Assembly: GCA_014529385.2 (NCBI GenBank)
Contig: CM043942.1
Location: 34,331,969-34,391,968 of the forward strand
Reading direction: 5' to 3'
Length of the DNA: 60,000 nucleotides
DNA from: Adiantum capillus-veneris
Lineage: Eukaryota; Streptophyta; Polypodiopsida; Polypodiales; Pteridaceae
A model generated the notes under the pieces. The model saw only the letters and a program-made list of their open reading frames with translations. It ran no database searches and was not told the DNA's origin. Both the position numbers and the translations under genes were made by a program. Position 1 is the first letter of the stretch. Every line of letters starts with the position of its first letter. Below, piece after piece: positions 31,624 to 41,393 of the stretch.

Positions 31624-32215
31624 TGTTGAAAGGTCAACCTTTCAACAACGCTTCCACAAAGATTCCATAAAGATTCCATAAAGATTCCTCAAAGATTCTA
31701 TAAAGATTCCAAATAAAGATGCTGATGAAGTAATGAAGATGAAGATGGATGCTGTAATGTGAAGATACAAGCTCATGGACATCATCGAATATCCCGTTAT
31801 TATTATTTTGAGCAATTACGGCCACTTTTGTAATGTTTGCGGGAACTTCATATTTTAAGTCGGCAATCGTATTTTGGCCACAGATGCTTGTTGGTTGGAT
31901 GAGCAAAGAGAACTCACAGTGTTGTAATTAAGCTCTATAGAAGCCTAGGGACAAATCGGGTCATTGTGGTCGGACATTAGGTTTTCTAAGGTTTAGTATA
32001 TAAGCCAAAACCTAAAGCTTTGTAAAAAGACTTCTAATAATCTGATCTTCTGCGTCGTTGGGAGACTGCGAGAGAGTGTGTGTGTGCTACAGGGGCTACG
32101 GTGGTCGGAATTGCAAACGGAGAGCAGCAGTGTGTTGCCCACGAGGAGAGCTATGCATTGATGCTTACTTACATCACGCGCGTTCGTCTGTGTTTTGGTA
32201 GATTCACCCGCGTTT
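31624..32215 (+). repeat. Solo LTR inside element E, plus orientation
   Basis: It starts TGTTGAAAGG with a near-perfect 24-bp palindrome (31624-31647). Several AAAGATTCCATA repeats follow, then a TATA-like GTATATAAGCC (about 31996-32006). The right limit near 32215 is where RT homology resumes and is approximate. The flanks show no target-site duplication, and the E sequence on either side is not contiguous. Confidence 0.6.
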
Positions 32216-33246
32216 TTATCCATATCAGTAGCTATGCCATGTTTAGATACTATATGTCCAAGGATTTTTCCTTGTCTACCCATGAATGTGCACTTTTCAG
32301 GATTTAAGCAAATCCTGTAAAGTCTACATTTTTTGAATACCTTTTTGAGGTGTTCAAAATGATCGGCTCGGATTGATGAATGTATGCATAGATCATCCAT
32401 ATACATTTCCAAGAATTTCCTAAGATATTCTTTAAAAGCATGGCTCATCAATATTTGAAATGTGGCTGGAGCATTAGTTAACCCAAAAGTCATAACCCAA
32501 TAGGCAAAAATACCCCATTCCATTGCAAAAGTAGTTTTATGCTGATCTTTTGGGTCAATCAAAAGTTGATTGTATCCCGAAAAGCCATCTAAGAAACTGT
32601 AAGATTCTTTCTGTGAAACTTGTTCTAAAACATGCTCAGTGATTGAAAGAGGAAAGTTGTCTCTAATGGTAGCTGCTTTCACTTTTTTGAGATTGACACA
32701 CACTCGTAATTTTCCATACTTCTTGGGTGCTAACACAATTGGAGACACCCAATCTGTGTGTTCAAATTCGTAAATGAATTTGGCTTCCTTTAGTTTCTCA
32801 ATCTCTTCTTTGATTTTCCTGGCAAATGCTTCATTATATGTGTATGGACTTTGTCTACTTGGTTTCACATCATCTCTCATGCGTATGGTATGTTGACAAA
32901 TTTCTGGATCAACACCCTTGAGATCCTTATAAGACCAAGCAAAGATATCTCAATATTCTTTTAGCAAGCTAAGAAAAAGCTCTTCTTCTTCCTCTATTAG
33001 GTCATTTGCAATGTAGGCAGGCCTAGGTTCTTCCCCTGGTTCAGCCAGGTCTATCTTTTTTGTGTTCTCAGGCCCTTCGTAGGACTCGCATTGTTTCCAT
33101 AGTTCTCTAACAGGTTGTTCTACAATGATTTTTTTATTTGGGAGAGTATACTTTGTGTAATGGGATGGAACACTCATTACATCCTTACCATGCTCTTTTG
33201 TGGTTTCCATTTCAATCGTATATATCTCCTTTAGAGCTTTTTTCAA
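32216..33246 (-). pseudogene. Reverse transcriptase of element E
   Basis: 33246-32950 holds the segment before RT (KIDLAEPGEEPRPAYIANDL, EEEEELFLSLLKEY). One stop follows, then an open frame from 32880 carries the RT fingers and palm: [56 protein letters not shown], the catalytic YMDD (about 32393-32404) and LGHIVSKHGIATDMDK. After that the frame runs into the solo LTR. RT copies element RNA to DNA. Catalytic residues look intact, but the enzyme is truncated before RNase H. Confidence 0.85.
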
Positions 33247-33319
33247 CTCTTAATACTTCTTTTTCCGCTCAAATTGTGTCTGGGTTGGCTCCTTGTCTTG
33301 TTTGTTTGTCTTTGCTTGA

Positions 33320-33324
33320 GTATC
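33320..33324. repeat. Target-site duplication GTATC, left of F
   Basis: It is identical to 46752-46756. A 5-bp duplication is standard for LTR-retrotransposon integration. Confidence 0.85.
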
Positions 33325-33573
33325 TGTGCGCTCCTTGCCGCACTGTCGAAGCAAGGGACTTGCCGATACACCGTGTACAAGCCGCAGACGGCTCCAAGCA
33401 CACAACTAGTTTAACTAGTAAGCTCAAAGAGGGCAATGGTGTGTCACTCACCGCCTTATGCTCCTGCCGTAGAGGATTCCTCGCCGCGAAGAAGAGGGAG
33501 ACGCCGCTACGCCGCGCTCAACCGCCTCGCCGCCGTCGTGCTGCCGCAACGCTCGATCGCACACACACTCTCA

Positions 33574-33657
<84 letters not shown>

Positions 33658-33960
33658 CACAAGGAGATGGTGAAGGAGAAGGTGGAGATGGAGCAAGAGC
33701 AACTTCTATTGCACAATGAGAGAATGAGTAAAAATTAAGTTTAGTTGGCTTTTATATGAGCTCACCCCATTCACACTTGGGCGCCCATGCTTAGCCAACT
33801 AACCTTAGCATGTTCGTGTTAGAGTGCGCCTCTCATCGGCGATCACTCTACCTTTCCCTATTGGACCGACAAGCCCGGTGCCTGACTCTACTTAAATTAA
33901 TAATACGGTTACAGTGTCCGTCGTAGGCGATAGGGTGTCCGTGAGCCACGAGGGTTAACA
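33325..33960 (-). repeat. 3' LTR of element F, 636 bp
   Basis: On the minus strand it starts TGTTAACCCTCGTGG and ends GCGCACA. It differs from the other LTR by about ten substitutions and by longer TC/AC microsatellites (33575-33660). A TATA-like CATATAAAAGCC lies near 33748-33759. Confidence 0.9.
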
Positions 33961-33973
33961 TTGCCCCCCTTCC
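33961..33973 (-). other. Polypurine tract of element F
   Basis: On the minus strand it reads AGGAAGGGGGGCAA up to the LTR start TGTTAAC. An 11-base core, AGGAAGGGGGG, recurs at about 35865-35875. Confidence 0.75.
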
Positions 33974-35178
33974 TGATGTAGATTCCGTCCTCGGAAGCTA
34001 TTGAGTTGAAGCTTGGTATGTCCATGTTGTAGAGCATCTAGATTTGAATCTGCAAGGCAAAGTCACTATTTTAGCAAGTGGAATTATATTGCCATAAATC
34101 ATGAGGAGAATGTAAAGTACATGTGGAAATGAGTAAATGCAAGATTTATGAAATGTTAGACTGCCATTAAGGACAAATAAATTGCACTTTGAGTAAATTA
34201 ATTAATCAAGAGTTTTGAGCTTATGGGTGAGTCTATCAATTAGTTAGCTATGACTAAGGTTAAAACAACTACTCTAGTACTAGCTAAGCTAAGAAGATTA
34301 TCTAAATGCAAGATTCGCTAATTATGCTTTTCAGCTTTGATTAGCCAACTTGCTCTCACAACTGGAAACAAAAGCTTGAAATGTTAACTGTAAGCTCAAT
34401 GGAAGTCTTTTAATCTTTTATTTTTTATTTTTATACTTTTTTACTTTGGGTCACAATCATGTGACGTGTGTGCTTATTTTGTATGTCCGGGGTTTTTTGC
34501 TTCTCAAGGAAAAGCGCCCACACTGGGAACCTCTAGGGCTCTAGTACCATAGACAATACATGTGAGTGAAGTACCAATTCAAGCCAGGATTTCTCTTCCA
34601 GCGTAAGATTTTTCATTTGTGGCACTTGTGTTTTTTTTTTTTTTGGTTCCATTTCCTTGGTATTCGCACTAGTGTTTTTTGTTGTTTGAGTGAGCAAGCC
34701 TTTCTCTGCCTAAAACATTCCTAAGGTCTCAAATACTCGGATAATTTTATTAGCTAGGCCTAGTGGTCAAGTAAATGAGTTAACCTAAAGTCACGGTCTC
34801 CTAATCTCCAGGCTCATCCATAAGATTACTGGAGTTCAATCAACTTAAGCAAGGGCAAATTTATACATCTATAATGGCAGATAACAATCATAACTATTGC
34901 ACTCAAACAAAGGATGAAAATCATTATTAGCAATTACACATATCCACCAACATGAATCATGGAAAGTAGTACACCTGGAGGTATGGAGTGGCTCATTTCG
35001 TTGAAGCAGATGTCCTCAGCCATGTGAATGGAGATCCATATAAGTCCTACCTAACACATCCAAAAACAGGCACTATACCTCTAGGAGGCATGTCAGTGTG
35101 AAAAATTAAAACTCCTAAAAAACAAACTCAAAACACAATCTAGACCCCTAACCTACCTATATGTCACCTCTTTTGGAA
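33974..35178 (-). other. 3' untranslated region of element F
   Basis: About 1.2 kb with no ORF above background, AT-rich with some T runs. I recognise nothing further. Confidence 0.4.
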
Positions 35179-35610
35179 TCAAGGAAAGAGGATATTATAT
35201 AAACCAGGTGGCCACCCTAAGGCTAGGCCTCTATCCTCATCATCTAGATAAATAAAATCGTTGTCCGTGAGGCCATAGTCTTCCTCGGTCTCTATTAGTT
35301 CCTCTTCATCATCCTCTTGAGCAAGCATGCTAATCAAGAACCTCGCGATGCGTGGATACTCATCTTGTGCAAAAGAATAAGCATGTGCCATTGGAGACAC
35401 ATTCGCTACTGGGTAGGGATCACTAGTTAGCCATAGACGTATCAGCCATTCTAACTCCTCAAAATTTCTCTCACATGCAAGGCTCTCTATCAAATCCCAT
35501 TCGCAAGAAAGTATAGGGTAGCATACGTAGAATACTTGAGGAAAAGACAAAGGGTACCTTTCATCAAAAATAGAAGTGCATGCCTCTGGTGAAGTAGCCA
35601 TTTCTGACAA
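35179..35610 (-). CDS. Unknown 143-aa ORF downstream of Pol in F
   Basis: The ATG-started frame is intact (MSEMATSPEACTSIF...). The first half is aromatic and hydrophobic (FPQVFYVCYPILSCEWDLIE, LEWLIRLWL). The second half is very acidic (QEDDEEELIETEEDYG) and ends GWPPGLYNILFP. There is no signal peptide or clear membrane helix, and I know no domain that fits. It sits where Athila and Tat relatives carry extra ORFs. Being open in an element whose pol is broken hints that it is recent or under some constraint, but one copy cannot show that. Confidence 0.5.
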   Translation of the reverse strand: MSEMATSPEACTSIFDERYPLSFPQVFYVCYPILSCEWDLIESLACERNFEELEWLIRLWLTSDPYPVANVSPMAHAYSFAQDEYPRIARFLISMLAQEDDEEELIETEEDYGLTDNDFIYLDDEDRGLALGWPPGLYNILFP

Positions 35611-35917
35611 GACAGATAGATTTGGTTAGGTCTTTAAAACATAAGAGTTGTTTTTGTGTGTTGCTTGAATTGACACGATGAATTTGGACTTATATGTAAG
35701 ATCTGATAGGGTGCTCTCTCGTTGCTAGTCGCTCTTGCTCTTTACTATTTTTGTTTTTTGTGAGTATAAGGATATATATATACATTCCCTAAGATTGGAA
35801 TTGAGAGGTCAGGGAGGAAGGTTGAGAGGGGAGCGAGTGAATGATTGATGTTAGCAAACACTCCCCCCTTCCTTGGGTAGATCATACCTTTTGGAAGGAG
35901 GTCGTCACCTTTTGAAA
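35611..35917 (-). other. Spacer with internal polypurine tract
   Basis: It contains AAGGAAGGGGGGA (minus strand, about 35862-35875) followed by GTGTTTGCTAAC and a TATATATATAT run (about 35773-35785). It resembles the 3' PPT, so it could be a central PPT or the trace of an older LTR. Confidence 0.4.
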
Positions 35918-37046
35918 TCAATTGTTCCAAGTTGTTATGGGTGAAGGTTTTAACCAATAGTTTTCGACCGCCCTATGCGTTTCATCTAGTTGCAAGGGTG
36001 GTAAGGTACTCTCCCATGATTTTATTTGCAACCTTGTTGTAGGTGGTGAACTTACCCCGGGAGGTGCAAACTCTTTCGTGCTTGTATGGATATGTACAGT
36101 GGTAGGTGGAGGTTGTGTCGAAGCTTCTATTTGCGTATAGGAACTACATGAAGAGCAAGAAGCTTCATTTGATTTCCCTGTTCCTGAGCTAGGTGGAACA
36201 AATCGTTCTTTCTTTGGTACCCAAACTAGCTCTAGATCGGGTGTGTAACATTCCATGATTTTTTCCTTTCCTCGATTTTCAATTTGTTTTGGAGCCACCG
36301 GATTGGGTTTACATGGGCCAGGTGATAGGTAAGAGTACACTTTATGTTTGGGCACCCAGATTTGATCATTTCCTTCATAGTATCCTTGGGCTTCCAATAG
36401 TCGTTTAGGAATCCAACGCAACGTTTCTTTACATTTCTTGGAGTGAGTGGGATGGTTCTTTCTAGGTTTCCGTTTTTTTGCATCAACCATGCTCACTACA
36501 GGGGCTTTAGGGACCCACTTGTATGTTTTCTGTGTTATATTAGGATGGTTCTTGTGTGTCTCAAGCTTTCTTTCAACTACATCAGTTGAAGCTCTAGAGA
36601 GTTGGGCTATGGGGACGTATGGTTCAACCTCCTGGACATGCAATGTCTTGGGTTTTATTTCCTTAGGCAATATCTCAGGGACTATGGCTTGAGTGGTAGG
36701 GCTAAGAGTTGGTTTTTGCGTTGTAACACCCCCAGTCCCCCAATCAATAGTGCATTTGGTGGCTATCATCCACGTGCGGCCTAGGTTTATATTACCCTCC
36801 ATAGTTCCAGTAGGCATGACCAAAAAGTCTTGACCTACAAACCCATTGTCATAACTGACAGAAGTGTGCCAAATTCCAAAAACCGTAGTTTTTTTCTTGT
36901 TGACACCCTTGACTTGGATAATACTCTCAGATAGAGGTGGCTTTCCTAACTGACACCACACCCCATAGGATAGCAGATTATATTTAGCACCCGTGTCCAA
37001 TAAGGCGTTATATAGCACTTTTCCATAGGCACTATTTAACTCAATG
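35918..37046 (-). CDS. Second retropepsin-like domain plus WVPK-repeat tail (F)
   Basis: This frame continues the RNase H-integrase frame after one TAA (37049-37047). The first residues read PIELNSAYGKVLYNALLDTG and then AKYNLLSYGVW. The Asp-Thr-Gly-Ala site and a later NINLGRTWMIATKCTIDW are the start and end hallmarks of a retropepsin of about 90 residues. A basic, Pro-rich tail carries four related motifs (YKWVPKAP, LRWIPKRL, QIWVPKHK, LVWVPKKE; near residues 168, 202, 222 and 266 from 37018). No ATG lies near the start, so expression would need stop readthrough, or the stop is a mutation. It may be an active second protease or a binding domain that kept the fold. Confidence 0.7.
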
Positions 37047-37048
37047 GG

Positions 37049-39112
37049 TTATCGTAGAGGTGTGTCAGAGTCCAACCCATCTTCTTCGATTTCCACGTGG
37101 AATGCATTTGTGACTCCAAGGTTAGCCTCTCGTTTTTGTCTTATACGTTGTTGTCGCTCCTTAGCCTCAGCTTGAGCTTGTATCTTGTTTAACTCGGTTT
37201 GTGCTTTGGCGGCCTTCTTTTGATGAATGGCCCGTAGTTCTTCTTGGCTTAAAGGATCATAATATCTTTTGAATTTACTCCCATTGAGGAATCCAATGGT
37301 TTCAACTCCATCAAGAGTTTCCACACGAAGGGTACCTTGTGGGGTAATTTCACATACTCTATATGGTCCTTTACCAGCATATTTCAACTTTTTCTTCTCT
37401 TTACGTACTCCATACATAAGGACTTTATCACCAACTTTGATGTCCTTGTCCTTCACATGGCGATCAAACCACTTCTTTCTCCTATCCTTTTCCACAAGAG
37501 CATTTTGCACAGCCAATTGTCTCTCATCGTCTAGTTTTTCTAAGATATACAAACGCTCGGTTAAGGGGTTACCATTCCATCCTTCTTGCGAAGCTACCCT
37601 AAGACTAGGAATGACAAACTCCCAAGGCATAACCGCTTCTTGGCCGTATACCATTTTGAATGGCGTACAATTAATAGCCACTTTATAATCAGTACGATAA
37701 GCCCATAGAGCAGATGTCAACTTCAAATCCCAATCAGTGCGATGAGCTTCTACCGTCTTGGTTAAAATAGAGATTAGAGTCTTGTTGGTGCTCTCGGCTT
37801 GTCCATTAGCTTGCGGGTAATAAGGTGTAGACTTATGGTGGGATATCATAAAGGTCGTGGTAAGCTCTCTTATTACCTCATTTATAAAATGGGTACCATT
37901 ATCACTAACAATTTCAAAAGGGCAACCAAATCTTGTGATAATGTTCTCAAAAAGAAACTTAGCTGTTGTCCTCGCGTCAGCTTTTTGTGAAGCCTTAGCT
38001 TCAACCCACTTTGTTACATAGTCCGTAGCAACTAGAATATATCGAGATTGAGTGTTGCAAGCTGCGGGACTAATTGGACCTACAAAGTCTAAGCCCCATT
38101 TTTCAAATGGTTGGGTTACTTTAATAGGATGTAAGGGCATTCTGTCTTTGCGCTGTGTGGTCTTGTAACGTTGGCACTCATCACACCCTTTTGCAAAAAG
38201 TGATGCATCCTTAAATAAAGTTGGCCACCAATAGCCTGATTGCAGCACCTTTCTAGCAGTCAGGTCTCCTGAAAAATGACCTCCTGCTATGCCCATATGT
38301 GCTTCTTGCAAGATATACAAATATTCATCCTCGCGGGCACAACGCCTAAGAATATCATCCTTGCCTAATCTATACAGAGTTCCGGCAATCAGACAATAGG
38401 GTTCACATTCTTTTACTAGCCTTCGAGCAATATCCTTATGAAGTTCCTTGGGTGGAAAACCATTAACTAAAAAGTTAACAATGTTCTCACTCCATTCAGG
38501 CATAGTCTCAACTATGAATAGGGAAGTATCGGGTAATTCATCATCAACTCCTGTAGGGGCTTCACCATTGGGTATGCGAGACAAATGATCAGCCATGACG
38601 TGCCTTTTACCGGGTCTCACTACAATCGTGAAATCAAACTCCAGAAGAATTAACAACCATCGTGTGATTCTTCCTGTGGAGCATGGCTTGTTTACCAGAT
38701 ACAGCAACGCTTGATGGTCCACATAAAATACAAACTTGTTTGCCAGAAGGTAGTAGCGAAATTTCTTTACTGCATAAACCATTGCCAAACCTTCTCGCTC
38801 TGTAGTGGTGTAGTTCCTTTCAGCATCGTTCAATTGACGGCTTGCAAAGCTAATGGGATAGTCCAATTTATGTTCTCCTGGTTGAGTGAGAACACACCCA
38901 ATAGCAAAGTTTGATGCATCAATATGCACATGGAAAATGACATCCCAGTTAGGTGTCCTTAAAATCGGAGCACTTGCTAGTGTTTTCTTCAATTGTTCAT
39001 AGGCCTGGTCACACTCTTCAGTCCATTTAAATTCAATGAGAAGCTTGTACAAAGGACGTGCTATCTCAGCGAAAAATAAAATAAACCGTCGATAATAACC
39101 CACGTGTCCCAT
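37049..39112 (-). CDS. RNase H and integrase of element F
   Basis: 687 codons. RNase H: IDASNFAIG near residue 62 to ADHLSRI near 174. Integrase zinc region: HMGIAGGH ... CDEC near 271-312. Integrase core: GLDFVGPI near 342, SDNGTHF near 404 and YYPQANGQAES near 430-438 supply the D,D,E triad. The C-terminal part has YAGKGPYRV near 579 and a Lys/Gln-rich coiled tail. RNase H removes the RNA strand; integrase inserts the cDNA. The first 50 residues are the end of RT (MGHVGYYRRFILFF). RT lies in another frame just upstream, so the join is frameshifted near 39150. This segment itself is uninterrupted. Confidence 0.9.
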   Translation of the reverse strand: MGHVGYYRRFILFFAEIARPLYKLLIEFKWTEECDQAYEQLKKTLASAPILRTPNWDVIFHVHIDASNFAIGCVLTQPGEHKLDYPISFASRQLNDAERNYTTTEREGLAMVYAVKKFRYYLLANKFVFYVDHQALLYLVNKPCSTGRITRWLLILLEFDFTIVVRPGKRHVMADHLSRIPNGEAPTGVDDELPDTSLFIVETMPEWSENIVNFLVNGFPPKELHKDIARRLVKECEPYCLIAGTLYRLGKDDILRRCAREDEYLYILQEAHMGIAGGHFSGDLTARKVLQSGYWWPTLFKDASLFAKGCDECQRYKTTQRKDRMPLHPIKVTQPFEKWGLDFVGPISPAACNTQSRYILVATDYVTKWVEAKASQKADARTTAKFLFENIITRFGCPFEIVSDNGTHFINEVIRELTTTFMISHHKSTPYYPQANGQAESTNKTLISILTKTVEAHRTDWDLKLTSALWAYRTDYKVAINCTPFKMVYGQEAVMPWEFVIPSLRVASQEGWNGNPLTERLYILEKLDDERQLAVQNALVEKDRRKKWFDRHVKDKDIKVGDKVLMYGVRKEKKKLKYAGKGPYRVCEITPQGTLRVETLDGVETIGFLNGSKFKRYYDPLSQEELRAIHQKKAAKAQTELNKIQAQAEAKERQQRIRQKREANLGVTNAFHVEIEEDGLDSDTPLR

Positions 39113-39980
39113 GAACCTTTGAACTCCCTTGTAATTGGTTGGTGGTGTAACTCTAGAATCACTTTAATTTTGCTCTCATCGGTTGAGATACCATTCTTGG
39201 ATACTATATGCCCTAAAATAACTCCATGCTTGACCCAAAATTGGCATTTGAATGGGTTCAATGAGATACGATATAACCTACACTTTTCAAACACCTTCCG
39301 CAAACATGATAGATGTTCCTTCCAAGAAGAGTAAACACAAAGGTCGTCTAAGAAAGCTTCACAAAACTCTCTCAAATATTCTTTAAAAGCAGTGTTTATT
39401 AATCGTTGGAATGTAGCAGGGGCATTTGTTAAGCCAAAAGCCATCACACGAAATGCAAACACGCCAAATTCTGTGATGAAGGCAGTTTTAGCTTGGTCCT
39501 CTAGCGCTATCGTGATTTGGTTGTAGCCTGAGTACCCATCTAGAAAGCTATAAGCTTCCTTGCCTGCAACTCTTTCGAGTACATGTTCGGAATATGGTAG
39601 GGGGTAATGGTCTCTTCTAGTAGCTGCATTAACTTTTTTGAGGTCCACGCACACCCTAAGTTTCCCATTCTTTTTTGGCACGATAACTATTGGAGACACC
39701 CATTCAGAGTGTTCAATAGGATATATGAACCCACATTTGATAAGATTTTCTAGTTCTTCTTGAATGATCTTTGCGTACTTAGGATTCATCGGGTAGGGTC
39801 TTTGTTGTACGGGCTTCGCAGTGCTAATCATAGGGATTGTATGTTGGACCACAGAAGGTGGAACACCTTTCATATCATGGTATGTCCAAGCGAATACGTC
39901 CTTGAATTCCTTGAGAAGCTCTTTGAGGACCGCCTCTTCAACTTCTGTGAGGTCTTGGGCAATAAAAACAGGTTTTTATT
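39061..39980 (-). pseudogene. Reverse transcriptase of element F
   Basis: The open part is 39873-39061: [71 protein letters not shown], catalytic FLDD (EAFLDDLCVYS) and LGHIVSKNGIS. Upstream the same frame continues to a TAA near 39975 (PGEE-stop-KPVFIAQDL) and starts out of frame with protease 1 near 40100. Downstream it loses frame near 39150, just before MGHVGYYRR. Catalytic Asp-Asp is kept. These lesions would stop production of a single Pol protein. Confidence 0.85.
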
Positions 39981-40013
39981 CTTCACCGGGGTCAGCTAAT
40001 TCTATTTCTTTAA

Positions 40014-41363
40014 CTATTGCCGGACCATCATAGATTCCATTATTCCCATCGATAGGTATTCTTTGGGCTTTTGTGTACACAACCTTGCAGTGCGGCTCAA
40101 CCTTGGCTTGTCTATGATCTCGAATTGGGCTATGTCATGGTGTCGTGGTCTACACCACATAACATTTTGGAGATATTCACCCCAATTGTCTACCAATTTT
40201 CGATGAGCATCACATGCCCCTATATAACTGAGCCATTCTGCTGAGGATCTCTTCTTTTTTATCCTAGCACGTACATTGGCTCGATATCGACGCCTCTTAA
40301 GGTTTTTATTTTTCTTATTTGAGACCTGCTTTTGATTTGCATTTAGATCTAGCTCACTAAAGGAGTCCTCGTTGGTGTCCTCTTCACTCTCGGGGGAGCT
40401 ATCATTGGTTGATGTGCTCGGTCCTTCCGAATGTTTTGACTCTGAACTTGCTCCACTCTCTAATTCATGAGATTCAGAATCCGTTTCACTCTGGGAGTCA
40501 GTGTCCAAGTCGTGTTGGTCAAAGTCTTCTATTGAGCTATCGATGTCACTGTCAGATTGGTCCACAATTGCCTTGCCCTTAGAAGATGCATGTATGGCAC
40601 TTATCATGTTCAGAGGTGCAATTTGTGGTACCTCTTCCCCCTCTGGTGTGACCCAAGTGGTTCCTCTATTTCCACAGGTATCTATGGTTGCAGCTAGGTG
40701 TACCCAGTCTACGTTGTCTGATTCCGTCATACCCAGTAACACATCCATGTAAGGAGAATCTTGGCCAATGTCTGTATCCTTCTTACAAGTGTAACAATAT
40801 TGTAGTGGGGCTGAGTGAACTGTGGTGTCAGAGCGATGATCAATAATGGTTTTACTCCCTAAGGGGTGTACCTTACCAGTCACCAAATCCACTCTAAGGA
40901 CAGAGTCTTGGAATTGCAAATAGACATGATTTTTAGACCAATCGTGAACCATTTGTGCTTCCCTCATGAATGGTCGTCCTAAAATCATTTCATATGACAT
41001 AAGGTGTTTAGAGAAATCCATTACAATGAACGTATGTCGTTCCTTGTGTCCTAGAACTTTGATCTTAAGATCCTTGAGCATCCCCATAGGTTTGGCTATG
41101 GTACCATTTGCCATCTTTACCACAATGTTAGTAACACTGAGGCGGGGTTTTCCCATGGATTCCCAACAATATTTTGTAACGATGCTAACTCCCGCACCAC
41201 CATCAAGAATTCCCTTTATAGTTAATCCCTTGGTAGTGATGGGTAGGGTCGCATTAAACTCGTCGCCTTCAAAATAGTGCCCTAATTCGTTAATGGGTAC
41301 CTTGATCACGGACTTGTGTCCATCTAAGTCAAGTGATTGCACATGATTTTCCTCATCAATCAT
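40014..41363 (-). CDS. First protease region of element F (DGG variant)
   Basis: 450 codons in the same frame as Gag, after a single TAG at 41394. The retropepsin-like part is near residues 35-130: LTIKGILDGGAGVSIVTKYC, VVKMANGTIAKPMGM, FIVMDFSKHL and MILGRPFMREAQMVHDW. The active site is Asp-Gly-Gly where Asp-Thr/Ser-Gly is usual; remnant B has the same. A Ser/Asp/Glu-rich middle (about 240-345) and a basic stretch (KNKNLKRRRYRANVRARIKKK) follow. Frame is lost near 40100 before RT. It normally cuts Gag-Pol into parts. Whether DGG can do this is uncertain. Confidence 0.8.
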   Translation of the reverse strand: MIDEENHVQSLDLDGHKSVIKVPINELGHYFEGDEFNATLPITTKGLTIKGILDGGAGVSIVTKYCWESMGKPRLSVTNIVVKMANGTIAKPMGMLKDLKIKVLGHKERHTFIVMDFSKHLMSYEMILGRPFMREAQMVHDWSKNHVYLQFQDSVLRVDLVTGKVHPLGSKTIIDHRSDTTVHSAPLQYCYTCKKDTDIGQDSPYMDVLLGMTESDNVDWVHLAATIDTCGNRGTTWVTPEGEEVPQIAPLNMISAIHASSKGKAIVDQSDSDIDSSIEDFDQHDLDTDSQSETDSESHELESGASSESKHSEGPSTSTNDSSPESEEDTNEDSFSELDLNANQKQVSNKKNKNLKRRRYRANVRARIKKKRSSAEWLSYIGACDAHRKLVDNWGEYLQNVMWCRPRHHDIAQFEIIDKPRLSRTARLCTQKPKEYLSMGIMESMMVRQ

Positions 41364-41393
41364 AATCGAGTCATGCCTATTTGGTTGCGCAAA

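Larger units (their letters stand above)
29900..33319 (-). mobile_element. Element E, distal part (RT, integrase C-terminus, second retropepsin)
   Basis: On the minus strand: RT (33246-32216), a solo LTR in place of RNase H and integrase core (31624-32215), integrase C-terminal domain (31622-31170), second retropepsin (31020-30730) and a WVPK-repeat tail (30730-30310). It is the continuation of 49618-46752, from which it is separated by element F. GTATC stands at both edges of F. Confidence 0.75.

Noticed and set aside
33436-33738. Open frames with His-Thr and Ser-Leu runs over the F LTR (and the same at 45987-46529)
   Set aside because: They are products of TC and AC repeats in the LTR; the two LTR copies differ in repeat length, so the frames are not conserved.
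40080-40130. Programmed frameshift between protease 1 and RT of F
   Set aside because: No slippery heptamer was seen, and a further stop lies downstream at about 39975; ordinary decay explains it better.
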